DNA of 64,000 bases from Spizellomyces sp. 'palustris'. Its lineage: Eukaryota; Chytridiomycota; Chytridiomycetes; Spizellomycetales; Spizellomycetaceae. Position 1 is the stretch's first letter; each line of letters starts with the position of its first letter. Below are positions 48,480 through 59,259 of this stretch, piece after piece. The DNA is taken from NCBI GenBank assembly GCA_006535965.1, contig QEAR01000006.1:67959-131958 (forward strand), given 5' to 3'. The notes under the pieces are model-generated. The model saw only the letters and a program-made list of their open reading frames with translations. It made no database searches and was not told the origin of the DNA. A program made the translations under genes and the position numbers.

Positions 48480-48877
48480 CAATGAGACTCGCCTGAACGG
48501 GACCCCAAAGGCTAAGCGTGTGAGTCGAACGTCACTCTGAGGTCGCCCAAAAAGGATAAACGAGTTGCGAACCGCGTAGTGAACTGCGCACATCTGAGCG
48601 TTTACCCAACTCTCCAAAGCACATGCGTAAATTCAAATGGGCACACTGTAAAATACCATACAGTCTATTAGGAAGTCATCTGAATGACAAGGCTGTCTAG
48701 TATCCTTTGGGCTAGTGAAATAAAAAATAATGCCACTTTTGAGTTAAAGCATATGATGATGCTAAACCATCATGCTTTTGCATATGCATGTGAACAGATG
48801 GTAACTGGGTTCAAGGATCGCGGGAGCCTCAGGATGCACATGGTACGACGTGTGGTAACGCTCAAATAGAAGGTGTA

Positions 48878-49339
48878 AAGTGATCATTCAATATGTCCCC
48901 CCCACCAAAGAAATTCTGTATCTCATCTTGGCATAACATACATACCCGGTCCAAACCAAATCATATTACCCGTCCTTGAACATGAGTACTGTAATGAGTA
49001 CTGTAGATTATCTGAGCTCAAGCCGTGTTATATTTGCCAGGGGGCATTCGCCGATTGCAGTATGACGCGAAAGGGTTTTGAATGCAGCTATTGCTCCTTC
49101 AGCAGCCAAGGAGCCCAATTCCTGTTCATTCTCTTCGCATACAGGGACGAACTGCACGAGGGCATCGATTCAGTCGAAGCAGTCACTTGCACCGTTTTTG
49201 TCTGTTCTTGACGCTAGATTTACAAGGCAACCGCAATCATCTGCGATGCTTTCCAGGTTCAGATGATATGCTGGAGACCGGCGAAGGCGTCATCATCCAT
49301 GATGTAACATGGAAGCCCGAACCATTGCGTGCATCTTAG
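48878..49339 (+). CDS. Cryptic gene fragment with a paired-cysteine zinc motif
   Basis: Between Ran and eS24 a + strand frame is open from about 48880 to a stop near 49212. It reads like protein: LGITYIPGPNQIILPVLEHE, then CNEYCRLSELKPCYICQGAF, MTRKGFECSYCSFSSQGAQF, LFILFAYRDEL, SVEAVTCTVFV. The CYIC ... CSYC pairs resemble a four-Cys zinc ribbon inserted in an OB-fold, as in the RPA1 C-terminal domain or Shieldin-2, but this is only a pattern. A second frame after about 49215 (NRNHLRCFPGSDDMLETGEG, DVTWKPEPLRAS, stop at 49337-49339) looks like the C-terminus. I could not find a clean junction or the true start. An earlier frame (about 48730-48869, FKDRGSLRMHMVRRVVTLK) may belong too. Confidence 0.35.
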
Positions 49340-49674
49340 TTCTTAGTCCATTGTGATTGCTTGGGAAGGAAATGCTACCGATATTGGGAGGTGGTCGCGG
49401 TTGCTGTATGCAAGTCAATGTTTTTGATTATTGTATTATCGCCAAGGGCGAAGCTGTGTACAGAAACAAGTGGGATAACGCAAAAGAACAGCGAGACACC
49501 GACTTGTTAGAAGGATGGTTCTAGTACCTCCCATTCAAATCTACCAACAGGACTACCGCGACGGTTGGGACCCCTGCCATTCCCACCGTATCGCACAAAT
49601 GGTCAAAATCCTGTGAATTGAGCAATGAGACCAAGCTCCTAAGTTTCCAAATCATGTTCAAGCGATACAATACC

Positions 49675-50706
49675 TTATTTGGCAGCCTTGGCAGCCTTGG
49701 CCTTCTTGGTACCACGGAACTTCTTGGAACGGTTCTTGCGCTCCTTGCGCTGTTTACGAGCCGTCTTCTGGCTTTCCGCCAAACCGTGCTATTGATGCAA
49801 AGGAATTCCGCTGATCAACAAACTGCTCATACAGCATGCCAACATTTCGCGTAACACGGTCTCATCGATGGGATCAATCCACCACCGTGTGCATTACAAT
49901 CACATACCCGCACAAGCCTGTACTTTGGTTCGAACTTCTTGGCAGAGTCAAGAGAGTTGTAGATCAATGCAAATCCCGTCGACTTGCCACCTCCAAACTG
50001 AGTGCGGAATCCAAATACGAAGATGCTCTGAAAACATTTGCAATTTCGCACATGTCAGACATCTTCAATAGTCGCCACAATCAAAGTACCAGTCAAACCA
50101 ACCTCCTCATCGGTCTTGTAGAGCTTGGCCAGCTTCTCCCGGAGTTCCTTCTTGCTAACGTTGGCGCGGCCAGGATGAAGGACATCCACGACCATCTGCT
50201 TGCGTTGCAGAAGCGGGTTGGTCAAGAACTTGCGGGTGCGGATCGTCACGCTGTCGGCCTGGCAAAGTATACAATGTGGCAAATGAGAAACTGGTAGCGT
50301 AGCGAGATACCTCCTCCTTGACAGCTTTCTACGAAAGCCTTTGCCCATCCATGCGCAACCCGCCGACGTACGTCCACCTAAGCTTGAAACGCCATTCACA
50401 TGATAACTGTAGTTCCCCAAGCCATGGTGATCTCGCCTTCTACCCCACCACGATGCTACGTTTTCGCTCTCGACGAACGTGTCCCTTCGCAATATATCGA
50501 AAAGAGTAGGCTGCCCGCGACATAGACGGTCGGCAAGGAGATTGTCCACATTCTCGCAATGTGTCATTTCGTGTCTTCAAGAAACACCCATCTCCACACC
50601 CCCTTGCCATCATCCATCCATCCATCCATGCATCCATCGCCCCTCATTCTCAACAGGAATCCAAATCACCGAAGTCTCGTCTCTGTAGTTTATGCATGCG
50701 TACCAT
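49675..50706 (-). CDS. RPS24: Ribosomal protein eS24
   Basis: 40S subunit protein. Coding exons 50103-50258, 49908-50027 and 49675-49788, plus a proposed ATG-only exon at 50704-50706 (CAAG-ATG|GTACGC), total 393 nt or 130 aa (human 133). Reads [107 protein letters not shown] and a Lys/Ala-rich end. The first intron would be 445 bp, long for this window. An intron right after the start codon is common for ribosomal protein genes. The ATG exon is inferred: exon 2 begins at GCC with no in-frame Met, and 50704 is the nearest ATG|GT upstream. Confidence 0.9.
50609..50638. repeat. CATC tetranucleotide microsatellite inside the proposed eS24 first intron
   Basis: Tandem CATC units, the reverse complement of the GGAT repeat 2.2 kb to the left. 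Simple repeat. Confidence 0.75.
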
Positions 50707-51247
50707 CTTGTACTGAAGTTCCTGGCTTTTCGCAGGTGGGCTGAACAAGCTTCAGTTTGCAAAAGGAAGAATTCCAACTGGATTGGCAGCGATCGCAGTA
50801 TAGAGTCGCGCTGGCAAAAGCTACGGCCAATCATAACGCGCTGTGCCACTCATTAGTGTATCACGTGATTTGCTGTGAGCTGAAGGCGACTTGTAGCAAG
50901 TATTCGATCATGGACTACAATGGCCCACAGGAGCGCGCTGGAACACGTTGGAGCAGGCTTCCATTTTATTCCGGAGGTTGACAAAAAAGTAGTTTTACAC
51001 CTCTTTCACTTATCGCTATCAAACTTGAGATGGATTTGTGCTTGTAGAAAGTGCGCTTCTCCGTTGTCCACCTTGATTGGTGTCAATGCATGCGTTCGCG
51101 GAGTGCCGTCGGCCAAAGGGCAAACATAAACCCGTAGTCTGCAACCAGACATGCTGCAAACAACTAGCAAAAAACCCAATTTTTTCGCTGATCATGGAAT
51201 AAGAACACATGGCAGACAAACTGCCTGTTCAGCCGGTAGAATCTCAC
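50707..51247. other. Intergenic stretch upstream of eS24
   Basis: About 540 bp that should hold the eS24 promoter and possibly the 3' part of the small - strand gene described next. Nothing else recognised. Confidence 0.35.
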
Positions 51248-51732
51248 TTGGATTTTCAAAGTCCGACCGAGTATCCGCCGCAATCCAACGCCAACTTTTT
51301 CTCCTTTATTTTTTTTTGTTCTGAATGAAATTCAAGGTTAGGATTGTGAGTCATCAGACAATGCACAGCGAAAGTGGGTGGCACAGCCATGCATGAGCGG
51401 TGGCGTCCTTACAAAGCATTCCAAGGGCAATTGGACCCAACAAAGAAGCATCCTCCGTTTGAGACAACACATTCGCGGTAATCATTCAAATTTACAAGGT
51501 CCCGGGCATCGACTGCCTCCCGCGTGCTCGTAGATATCACCGCTTCCCTATGGGTATGGTTGGCCTTGTCAGGAGCATCACAAATCACATATAGGACACC
51601 ATTACGAACCGCTCCGTCAGCTGGGTTGCTAGCCAACGATACAGGCGATTTTGTCTTTTCGTCGACGTAGTGGCCCTATCAACCTTATAAACGGTTTTTG
51701 TTTTTGTCGGCAACCGCCCATACTGAGTTCAT
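51248..51732 (-). CDS. Uncharacterised small protein, three proposed exons, end uncertain
   Basis: Proposed exons 51724-51732 (ATG AAC TCA), 51413-51675 and 51248-51320, phases 0 and 2, with donors GTATGG and GTAAGG and acceptors TGATAG and CATTCAG. The product reads MNS-GHYVDEKTKSPVSLASNP, GVLYVICDAPDK, REAVDARDLVNLNDYRECVV, GGCFFVGSNCPWNAL, then a basic KGEKVGVGLRRILGRTLKIQ. It can end near 51166 or splice on at GTGAGA (51247). I recognise no family. The reading looks like real protein, but the first exon is only three codons, just 50 bp from the start of the divergent Zn-cluster gene. Confidence 0.35.
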
Positions 51733-51781
51733 GACAGACTTTGCGCCACTTCCTCACTCGACCAAACGAAGCGTACTCTTA

Positions 51782-54689
51782 ATGAGCGACGGATTACCTT
51801 ATTCTCCCATGGACGGTGATTCGCCTGGAAGCGGGTCGCCCCCTCACACGGACGACTCATCCAAAGGCTCAAGTGGCCACAACAAACGGAAACGGACAAC
51901 GAAAGCTTGCGACATTTGCAATAAGCGCAAAGTGAAATGCGATGGAAAACAACCTGCCTGCACACAGTGCTTAAACGGCGCTCTCACCTGTTCATATGCC
52001 AGGGAAGCCAAGAAGCGGGGCCCTAAACAAGGACATCTTAAAGAATTAGAATCAAGACTGAAGCAAATGGAGGCACTCATTCGACCTCTTGCGGACAAAC
52101 TTCCAGACGGTAAGTGCCCGATTTCATGACAACCAACTCGAAAAATGGGGAACTGTTATGGAATGGCTCTGCTCCGAAATATAAGCAGGGGCACTTTGAC
52201 TTTTAAACTGCCAATGTCAGCTCTGAAAGAATTGAAGGGTTGCTTGAATTTATATATGCTAATCAAACTTTAAATTCTTCCCATTTAGCTGCTGCAGTCC
52301 TGGGCACGCTCTCTGATTCCCCCTCCTCTGCATCCGTTCCTGCCACTCCTGATCAATCTCTCCCTCAACAAACGATGTCAATGTCCATGCCCATGACCGC
52401 GCAAGCCATGTTCCCGCCGGCACAACACATGATCACTTCATCAATCGGCTATCCTACTGCCAACATGGTCTCAAACTCATCATCGCCTTACTCTCCTTAC
52501 CCGTCTTATGGAGCCCCTATAAATCCCGCCATGCAAGTGAACGGACAGCCACTTATGGCAGGAAATCAGTTGCAGCAAAGCTCGGTTCCTCACCAAGTTA
52601 CGATGGGGGCAATCGATACCGGTCCTGTGAATCCATATATGAACGGCTTTGCGTACAACTCAAATCCGAACGTCATGCCGGCCATGCAAGTTTCGACTGG
52701 CTTGTCGCCGACTTTATCCCTCAAACCATCGCCCAACATTTCTCCCTCGATTTCAGCTTCACAAAACTCTGAAGACGAGGACATTTGGAATATCATTGAT
52801 CGCGATTTTGATGAGCTGATGGGTGGAGGGTCATTTACTCCAGAGAAATCACTAGAACATGACAATGGTGATTTCTTCACTAGTTTGCTTGGCAACGGGT
52901 CCGTCCTGCCGGATGGAGCGGGACCGGGTCTTGGTAATGTGCGGCAACGAAGGAGCATTCCACGTCAATTGCAAGTGCCATTCGGTGAAATACCACTTGG
53001 TCCGTCGTCCGACGCGCCGCAATTCAAAAGCTGGCCAACGGAGGACAAGATCCCTCAACAGGCTTTAGATGAGCTCCTAGATCTGTATTTCATTTACGCA
53101 AATCCCATCCTCGGACATCAAGTACATGAGAAGGAATTCCGTCGTACTATTGCGGCCCAAAGCCCCCTTCTTCTGAATGCGATGTATTGCGTGGCCGCCC
53201 GATTTTCGAAACATCCTTCAATTCGGAAGAATCCAGAAATGATGTATCAAGCTGTAAGTGGATTTGCGTCATCATATGGTCCCTGAGACATATGCCTAAA
53301 GAATTATTTTCGTAGGGGGACGTTTTCTACGCAAAGGCACGGCTGCTCATCAGTCAAACGGTAGATGTTCCGACGTTAGACACTGTATCAGCATTGATTA
53401 TGCTGATGACCTATGCTTCCGGCAGCGGAAGAGGTATGGAGCGGCGTTGTAGTGTCTTTAATACGTGAATAAGTCTGACTTGCGGTTCACCATCAGCATC
53501 TGCTTCCTGGATGTATTCTGGAATGGCAATTCGAATGGCACAATCTCTCAAAATGGATTTAGACCCAGATTTCCAAGAAGTACAAGATGTGTTTGGCCCA
53601 ATGTCATGGTTTGAGAAAGAGCGACGCCGAAGACTCTGGTGGTGTTGCTTCTTGATGGATCGCTATGCCGCCGCAGCTGCTGACAGATCGATGTTATGCT
53701 TGGAGAGGGATGTGAGAGTATTTTCGCCTGTGGGAGTTTGGGTTTGGGAAACGATGAGCCCGGATGTTGAGGAGCCAAGCGGTGACTCGGAAGGATCCCA
53801 CAACAAATGGCAGCTCACTGTGTTGTCTTCGACTGGAGCTACACCAGCTCAACGACCGCAAGAATCGTACCAAAGCGATAGTCCATTTGACCACTACATC
53901 ACCCTTGGCAAGATTTTTGGACGGGTCATGGAATACACCGGGATGCTAAAGAGTCCTACGCCTTCATTACCTGGTACTCAAGTCATCTCAATGGCGGAAG
54001 CGGAAATCCGAATGGCACAACTTGAGTCTGCTTTACGGGAATGGATGACGGGACTACCACAGTGGATGCGAAATCCGGGACGAACGTTTGCCGCCAACTG
54101 GACACGGCGAACAGCGGACGGTGCATTATCCCCACCACCATGGGAGGTTGCATACCTGCACTTGTTTTATAACACGGCTGTCGTGTTATTGCATCGGCCA
54201 AAGATGATGGCAGTTCTGACGCAGGGACCTACTGTTGCAATGAGGTCACCCCATTTCCTGGCATCACAGCAGTCGGCCACCGCGGTTGCGACCTTGCTTG
54301 AATTGATAATGTCGACTAATCAAGAACTGCACTGGATAACTCCGTTTGTGTGTTTCTGCATCTTTCAGGTATGCGCAAGTTTACTATTGGACATGATCCT
54401 TCTATGAACGCTGCTAACGTTGCTATCATTCACTACTTAGACTGCCCTCGTACATATTGTTGCGGCTCAAACAATGCGTGGTGAAGACATGGCCGTACAA
54501 GCAGCCTCTCAACGGGTGAAGACGCATCTCCGGGCGTTGCGTTTGATGTCGCGATGTTGGTTACAGGGATCAAAGTTGGCAGGGATCCTCGGGGATCTTT
54601 TCAAAAGCGTGGAGAGCTTCGCCTTGGTGGACAGCGTCGGGAATGATGTAAAGGCGATATCAGATAGCGTTAGTGGAAACTCATTCTAA
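51782..54689 (+). CDS. Zn2Cys6 binuclear cluster transcription factor with fungal-trans domain
   Basis: Fungal transcription regulator. Five exons: 51782-52109, 52289-53253, 53316-53433, 53497-54368, 54441-54689; 843 aa. The zinc cluster is CDICNKRKVKCDGKQPACTQC ... C, preceded by a basic KRKRTTKA and followed by a coiled-coil linker (LKELESRLKQMEALIRPL). A Ser/Pro/Met-rich middle region separates it from the fungal-specific homology domain: LLNAMYCVAARFSKHP, FYAKARLLI, SWMYSGMAIRMAQSLKMDLD, EKERRRRLWWCCFLMDRYAAA. The intron after the cluster is 179 bp if the TTCCCATTTAG acceptor is used; a nearer acceptor (GAATTGAAG) also keeps frame. An in-frame ATG at 51731 could add 17 residues. Target genes unknown. 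Confidence 0.9.
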
Positions 54690-55314
54690 GCTCGACATTT
54701 TTATGTCGCAGCAAAACCATTGCCATGTTGAGCATTAGATGTGCGGTGGCATTGCTGTTGTGATGCCCTTGGTTCTGTATTTATTTTCTTTCGGGAAAGG
54801 GTAGTCATGTCATGGTCTCACAATTGTATAGGTATAGAGTGAGCATTGCCCATAAAATCCCCTTTGAGAAACAGGGCGACGCATGAGAAAAAAATAAAAC
54901 TGTCGAAAGAGCTTGTTAAATGTTTTTGTCCTTGGCTAGCGACCCACTAGGGGGATATCCGCTGCGCCTAAGGTATAGTTGCCGATCCCTGCCAAGCGAG
55001 ACCATGTCCAGGAACTCCTTTTTTCCAGAGATTGGCGGGGATGGCAATCTGAGATGGGGCTTTTAAAAAGCAGTAATTCTGAGATGGCTAAGGTTTTGGG
55101 CCTTTGGGGGCGTTGATTCTTTTATTCGTGGATATAATTAAATTTTGCGGCTGCTGACAGGCTGAGCAACAGTTCTAGAACCCAAAGCGGCAGAGCTCCG
55201 ATACCCTCCGTTGCGGAGCAATCCCGAGTTTCTGGAGAAGACCCACAGGAACCGTGTATTTAACAGCGCCCGACTTGTGCCTCGCGCTCACGCTTTCTGA
55301 CACACTCTTCCACG
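54690..55314. other. Intergenic stretch
   Basis: 625 bp between two + strand genes. CT-rich just before 55315. Nothing else recognised. Confidence 0.35.
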
Positions 55315-55743
55315 ATGCTCACAGCAGATTCCTTTTACATGCAACGTTCGGGTTCGTCACTTGGTGGGATGTCGGTGTATGAAGCCATCGGAATAGGTCT
55401 ATTGGAATCTTCACTGTTTGGATTCTCAACTACCGTCCGAAATTCGCCGCAAACACACTCAAACCCAAACTCAAAGCGCCAACGAATGAAAACGGCTGTC
55501 GGAAAGATTTTTGGATGGAAACCGCAAGACAATGATAGACGGGATCAAGACGCAGACAGGGCCGAACCAATAGCAGATGAAGACGAGCTACCAGCATATG
55601 ATCTGGCTGATATTCCGCCTCCACCATACAGTGAGCCTGAGACGAGTCCGTGGGGAGACCCGCGGGCAGAGAAAATCGCTGGTCATGGGGGAACACAGCG
55701 ATGGAGAAATCTGATGACTCGAGTGAGAGCGATTTGCCGATAG
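55315..55743 (+). CDS. Small PPPY-motif protein, unknown
   Basis: Single-exon frame of 142 codons. It begins MLTADSFYMQRSGSSLGG, then a hydrophobic YEAIGIGLLESSLFGF, a basic middle and an acidic stretch leading to DLADIPPPPYSEPETSPW. PPPY is a WW-domain ligand of the type bound by Nedd4/Rsp5 ubiquitin ligases, so it could be an adaptor or an Rsp5 substrate. A CT-rich promoter-like tract precedes the ATG. No domain family recognised. Confidence 0.5.
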   Translation: MLTADSFYMQRSGSSLGGMSVYEAIGIGLLESSLFGFSTTVRNSPQTHSNPNSKRQRMKTAVGKIFGWKPQDNDRRDQDADRAEPIADEDELPAYDLADIPPPPYSEPETSPWGDPRAEKIAGHGGTQRWRNLMTRVRAICR

Positions 55744-57344
55744 CGGTGTGGGAAGGTGTTTGCTCCTGTTACGAGAGCGTGGGTGGAAATTTGGAGAATT
55801 GGTCTCTCTATTTGCGGTGGACCAACCGTGGACGTACATTATATACATTTATGCACACAAAAGTTTTTTTAGAAACATGTCACGTAAACTCTTGTCCTGG
55901 CATTCCCATTCCCATCATCAACGGATGATGCGACACATTACGGGATTTAGGGGGGGTTGAAAATATAAACAATCGCAAGTGCGGAGCATAGGGTAACTTG
56001 TAGAGGCGGTGAGGAATTTTTGTACAATCAAACCGGCTGGTAGAAGTGTTGATGGTTCCAATGTGGTGCTTGTTGGCCTGTATTGTGTGCAATTCCGACT
56101 TGCTGTCACCTTTGCCGATGTCGTTCGTTTCGTTTGGAGGGCCCTTCAATCCAGATGGTGAACGAGACGGTAAATTAATTATCTACACCATACCAAGTTA
56201 TGAGTTATTTCATGTCCACTGAATCTTTGGCTGCAGTCAGGAATGTGATCGACTCTAAACAGCGGGAATTATGGCGCTATGGCTTGAAACCAGCGTTCAT
56301 ACGGAACGTGAAGTCTCCCATCGAGGCATATTTTCTGGTGGACTAGCCGGTGAAGGACGATACAACGTACTAGTTCTGGTGGGCTCTTAACAGGATGTTG
56401 AAATCAATTGGTGTGGAGTGCTCTGTAGGCAGCGGCGAATCGTCCGAGTTCATTGGGCAAAAAGTGGGGGTTGGAACAAGATATTGTAGGCTAGGAAGAT
56501 GTAGACGTCATGTAAACACATTGAGTATCAGGTAGATCCGTGTTAATGTGTGCCAATGTTCCAACATAACACAATTAATATAAAGTGCCACAATTATAAA
56601 GGAGGAAGTCGGTGCACAACGTGTTTAATATAGTCTGTACATGGTTCTCAGCGTCAATCTCCTTCACAGCCGGACGAATGTCATCTGCCAGTGAATTGAA
56701 AAATACTGCTTTAGAGACTCCGAACCAGGGCAACCACGTATCTATCCAAATAATCGCCAAAGCTTGAGCTGTTCTCGGAATCCCCAGTACAGAGCATAGT
56801 TGCGCCTGGCCTGGCGTTCGCAAAGCTCTCCATCAAAGGCCGCTTTCCTTATAGAAATTGACGATGGGACTTGGAAATCTACTGTCCGCTGTTTGACTTA
56901 TTGTCTAGTTTTCAGATCTCGATCTGATTGTACTCAGCAGGGGTAGATCATCCATCCCAGTACCCCGCTAGAGTTTAGCATTTATTTTGCTGACAAACAA
57001 TATTATAGTTATGCTTGAGCACCCTTATGGAAAAAAAAGACCTCGGAGTTTTGTCATTCCAGACCTTTCCACAATGCGATCCATCTGCTGATTTGTTTGC
57101 TAATGGGGGACACGAATTATTCTTGTAACTATTCTTAAGTTTTGGATATGCTTACCTTAGGCGTATTTCACATGGCCCTGTTTTTTCCACGTCGTATCCT
57201 ACCTCCGGATATCAACACATTATTTGGTCTGAGGTATTGTTTTCCACTTCGCCACTTACCTCCGTCTAATGTAATAGTAGTCCAACGTATATAAGTCTTG
57301 AGAAAAATGCCACCCCCAGTGGCATTAGTAGTATCTGGCAAAGC
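55744..57344. other. 1.6-kb stretch without a convincing gene
   Basis: Mostly featureless. On +, 56200-56520 shows protein-like reading (VIDSKQRELWRYGLKPAF) interrupted by two stops. On -, 56575-56823 is an open frame of 82 codons (VSKAVFFNSLADDIRPAVKE). Either may be a decayed gene or chance. The last few hundred bases should be the receptor promoter. Confidence 0.3.
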
Positions 57345-59011
57345 ATGAGCAACGATACTGATATTACCGATACTGGCGGCAATGAAGGAGATGACTTTTC
57401 TTATGTTGATCCATATGAGAAAGAATGGGAGATTTTAACGTCTATCTCCGTGACACTAGTGAGTGATCAGAGTCCCTCTTTTAAGTTGATTATATAAAGC
57501 CTAATGGGGCAGTAGGCGACGTTTTCAATCGCAATGTCCGTTGCAACCCTTCTTGTCTTTTCTCTAATGCGGTACTACCTCCCAACCCTGGTAAGCATAG
57601 CGCAAGCAGAGGAAACTGTAAGAAAAGCATTTACATTCGTTTGCGAACGTAGGCAAATCGAGTGTCGCTTCGCTTGGTGACATTTATCGCGATAGCAGAT
57701 ATAGTATATGAATGTGCTTGGATCGGCTTGAATTTTGTTACGTACGCCGACACACCTGAATGTACCACGGTGATGTACTTCATCGTTGCCGGCAATTTGG
57801 CATCGGTCTTTATGTCTGCGGCTATAGCACTGAATATATTTTTGGTACGTGCATGCGGGTATAACATACTAGTAAATTTCGCTGGCTGACATTTGTTTTC
57901 TATTATTATGTGGTTCAATAGGTGTTTGTTGTCAAATTCGGTGTAACTCCTATTTACGAAAGAATGTATTACATTGGATCAGCGTCCGTCGCGATCTTGC
58001 TACCGATCATTGCCGCAGCTACGAAAAGACTAGGTTACAACGGTGATGAGTGCTGGTTCAGGGGACCGCCTGATGATTTAATGAACGGGATTGGTCCTCA
58101 ATGGTAAGCTCCGTGCTCATTTGAATGAAGCGCACACAAATCTCATATAGTTGATTCAATGACCAGGGGGTTCTTGTACGCCTGGATAAGCGTAGTTTGC
58201 ATCTTATGCTCCATCGCTACTTTTCTCTTTTGGTACGTCCTGTACCAGAATCAAAAGCAGCTGCGCGAGCTGCCCAACCGTGTCGGGTCCACAGTCGCCA
58301 GTGCCAAAAAAAATAATAAAGCACGCAAGAAGGAGCAGCTCGTTAACAAAGCTGTTGGCCGTATCTCTTGGTACTGCGTTGTACCCGTTCTTGCCCAGAT
58401 GTGGAACATCATTTTGGATGTTTATTTGCATCTCGGGGGGAGCTATGAGACAGTAACTTCGGTCTGGATTACTTATTTGGCATGCATTTTTGCCGCATTA
58501 CAGGTAACTTTTACGCAAACACAGTTATCAGTCATTGAAAAATCCTAATGAACACCTCTGAATCACACAGGGCACAATGAACTCTAGCATTTTTCTTTGT
58601 TTGGACCCGACCGTTGGGCACGCTCGGGAAGCCCTCCGCAAGCATTTGGTCCAAACTCACTACTTAAAATACATGTGTCTGGAAACGCAATCGACTCGTT
58701 CTGCCATAACAAGTCCTGGCACATCGCATCGGATGTCCATGCAGCCAGATGCTCACCCGACCATAGTGGATCCAGAGACCGCATCACAACTTCCCGTTCC
58801 GGAGGGCCTCTACGATAACACAATGTTCTGGTTTACGAAGATGCTTCTTCTTCGCTCTGCAGATTTGGAAACTAACACACCTGCTCGCAGCGATACAGGC
58901 AAGGCCGCTGCACGTGCAAGCCTACATTCGCCGACGTCCAGCGAGATACCAGCATCAACAGCTGGCGTTAGCAATACTGAGGGTAAAGTCAGGGCTGTTG
59001 CATTGCTCTGA
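57345..59011 (+). CDS. Seven-transmembrane receptor, cAMP-receptor/Git3-like GPCR
   Basis: Predicted G-protein-coupled receptor in the plasma membrane. Six exons: 57345-57458, 57516-57590, 57653-57844, 57922-58103, 58167-58503, 58571-59011; 446 aa. A short acidic extracellular N-terminus precedes seven helices: ISVTLATFSIAMSVATLLVF; VSLRLVTFIAIADIVYECAW; YFIVAGNLASVFMSAAIALN; YYIGSASVAILLPIIAAA; FLYAWISVVCILCSIATFLF; VGRISWYCVVPVLAQMWNII; and TSVWITYLACIFAALQGTMN. Loop 3 is basic and Lys/Arg-rich (KKNNKARKKEQ), as expected for G-protein coupling. The cytoplasmic tail is Ser/Thr-rich. The Arg after helix 1 and the NSSIFLCLDP ending of helix 7 fit the Dictyostelium cAR/Git3 class, but ligand and exact class are unknown. 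Confidence 0.78.
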
Positions 59012-59259
59012 TATACACCGGCGAACTGGATCGGTTCTTTGTCTTGTAACATTTGAATAAAATGCGCTTATGGGTATCTTCCCCCTATAATATAACTATG
59101 AAATTCTATGATATATTGAACGATTGTTTCCAACCAGTACTCAGCAGTTTGAGGCAGAGGAAACGGGCTGGCGATTACAAAGCCAAACCTTACGATGTCA
59201 ATAAGCAAGTCTACCAAGGGATGAAATACATGATGAATCGCACTTGGTAATTTTACATT

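Noticed and set aside
52140-52288. Coding-like frame (GLLEFIYANQTLNSS) between exons 1 and 2 of the Zn-cluster gene
   Set aside because: Can be kept in frame with a weak GAAG acceptor, but the pyrimidine-rich TTCCCATTTAG acceptor is stronger. Left as an alternative rather than a feature.
59053-59250. 65-codon + strand frame after the receptor gene
   Set aside because: Lies in the convergent 3' region with no motif; better explained as 3' UTR.
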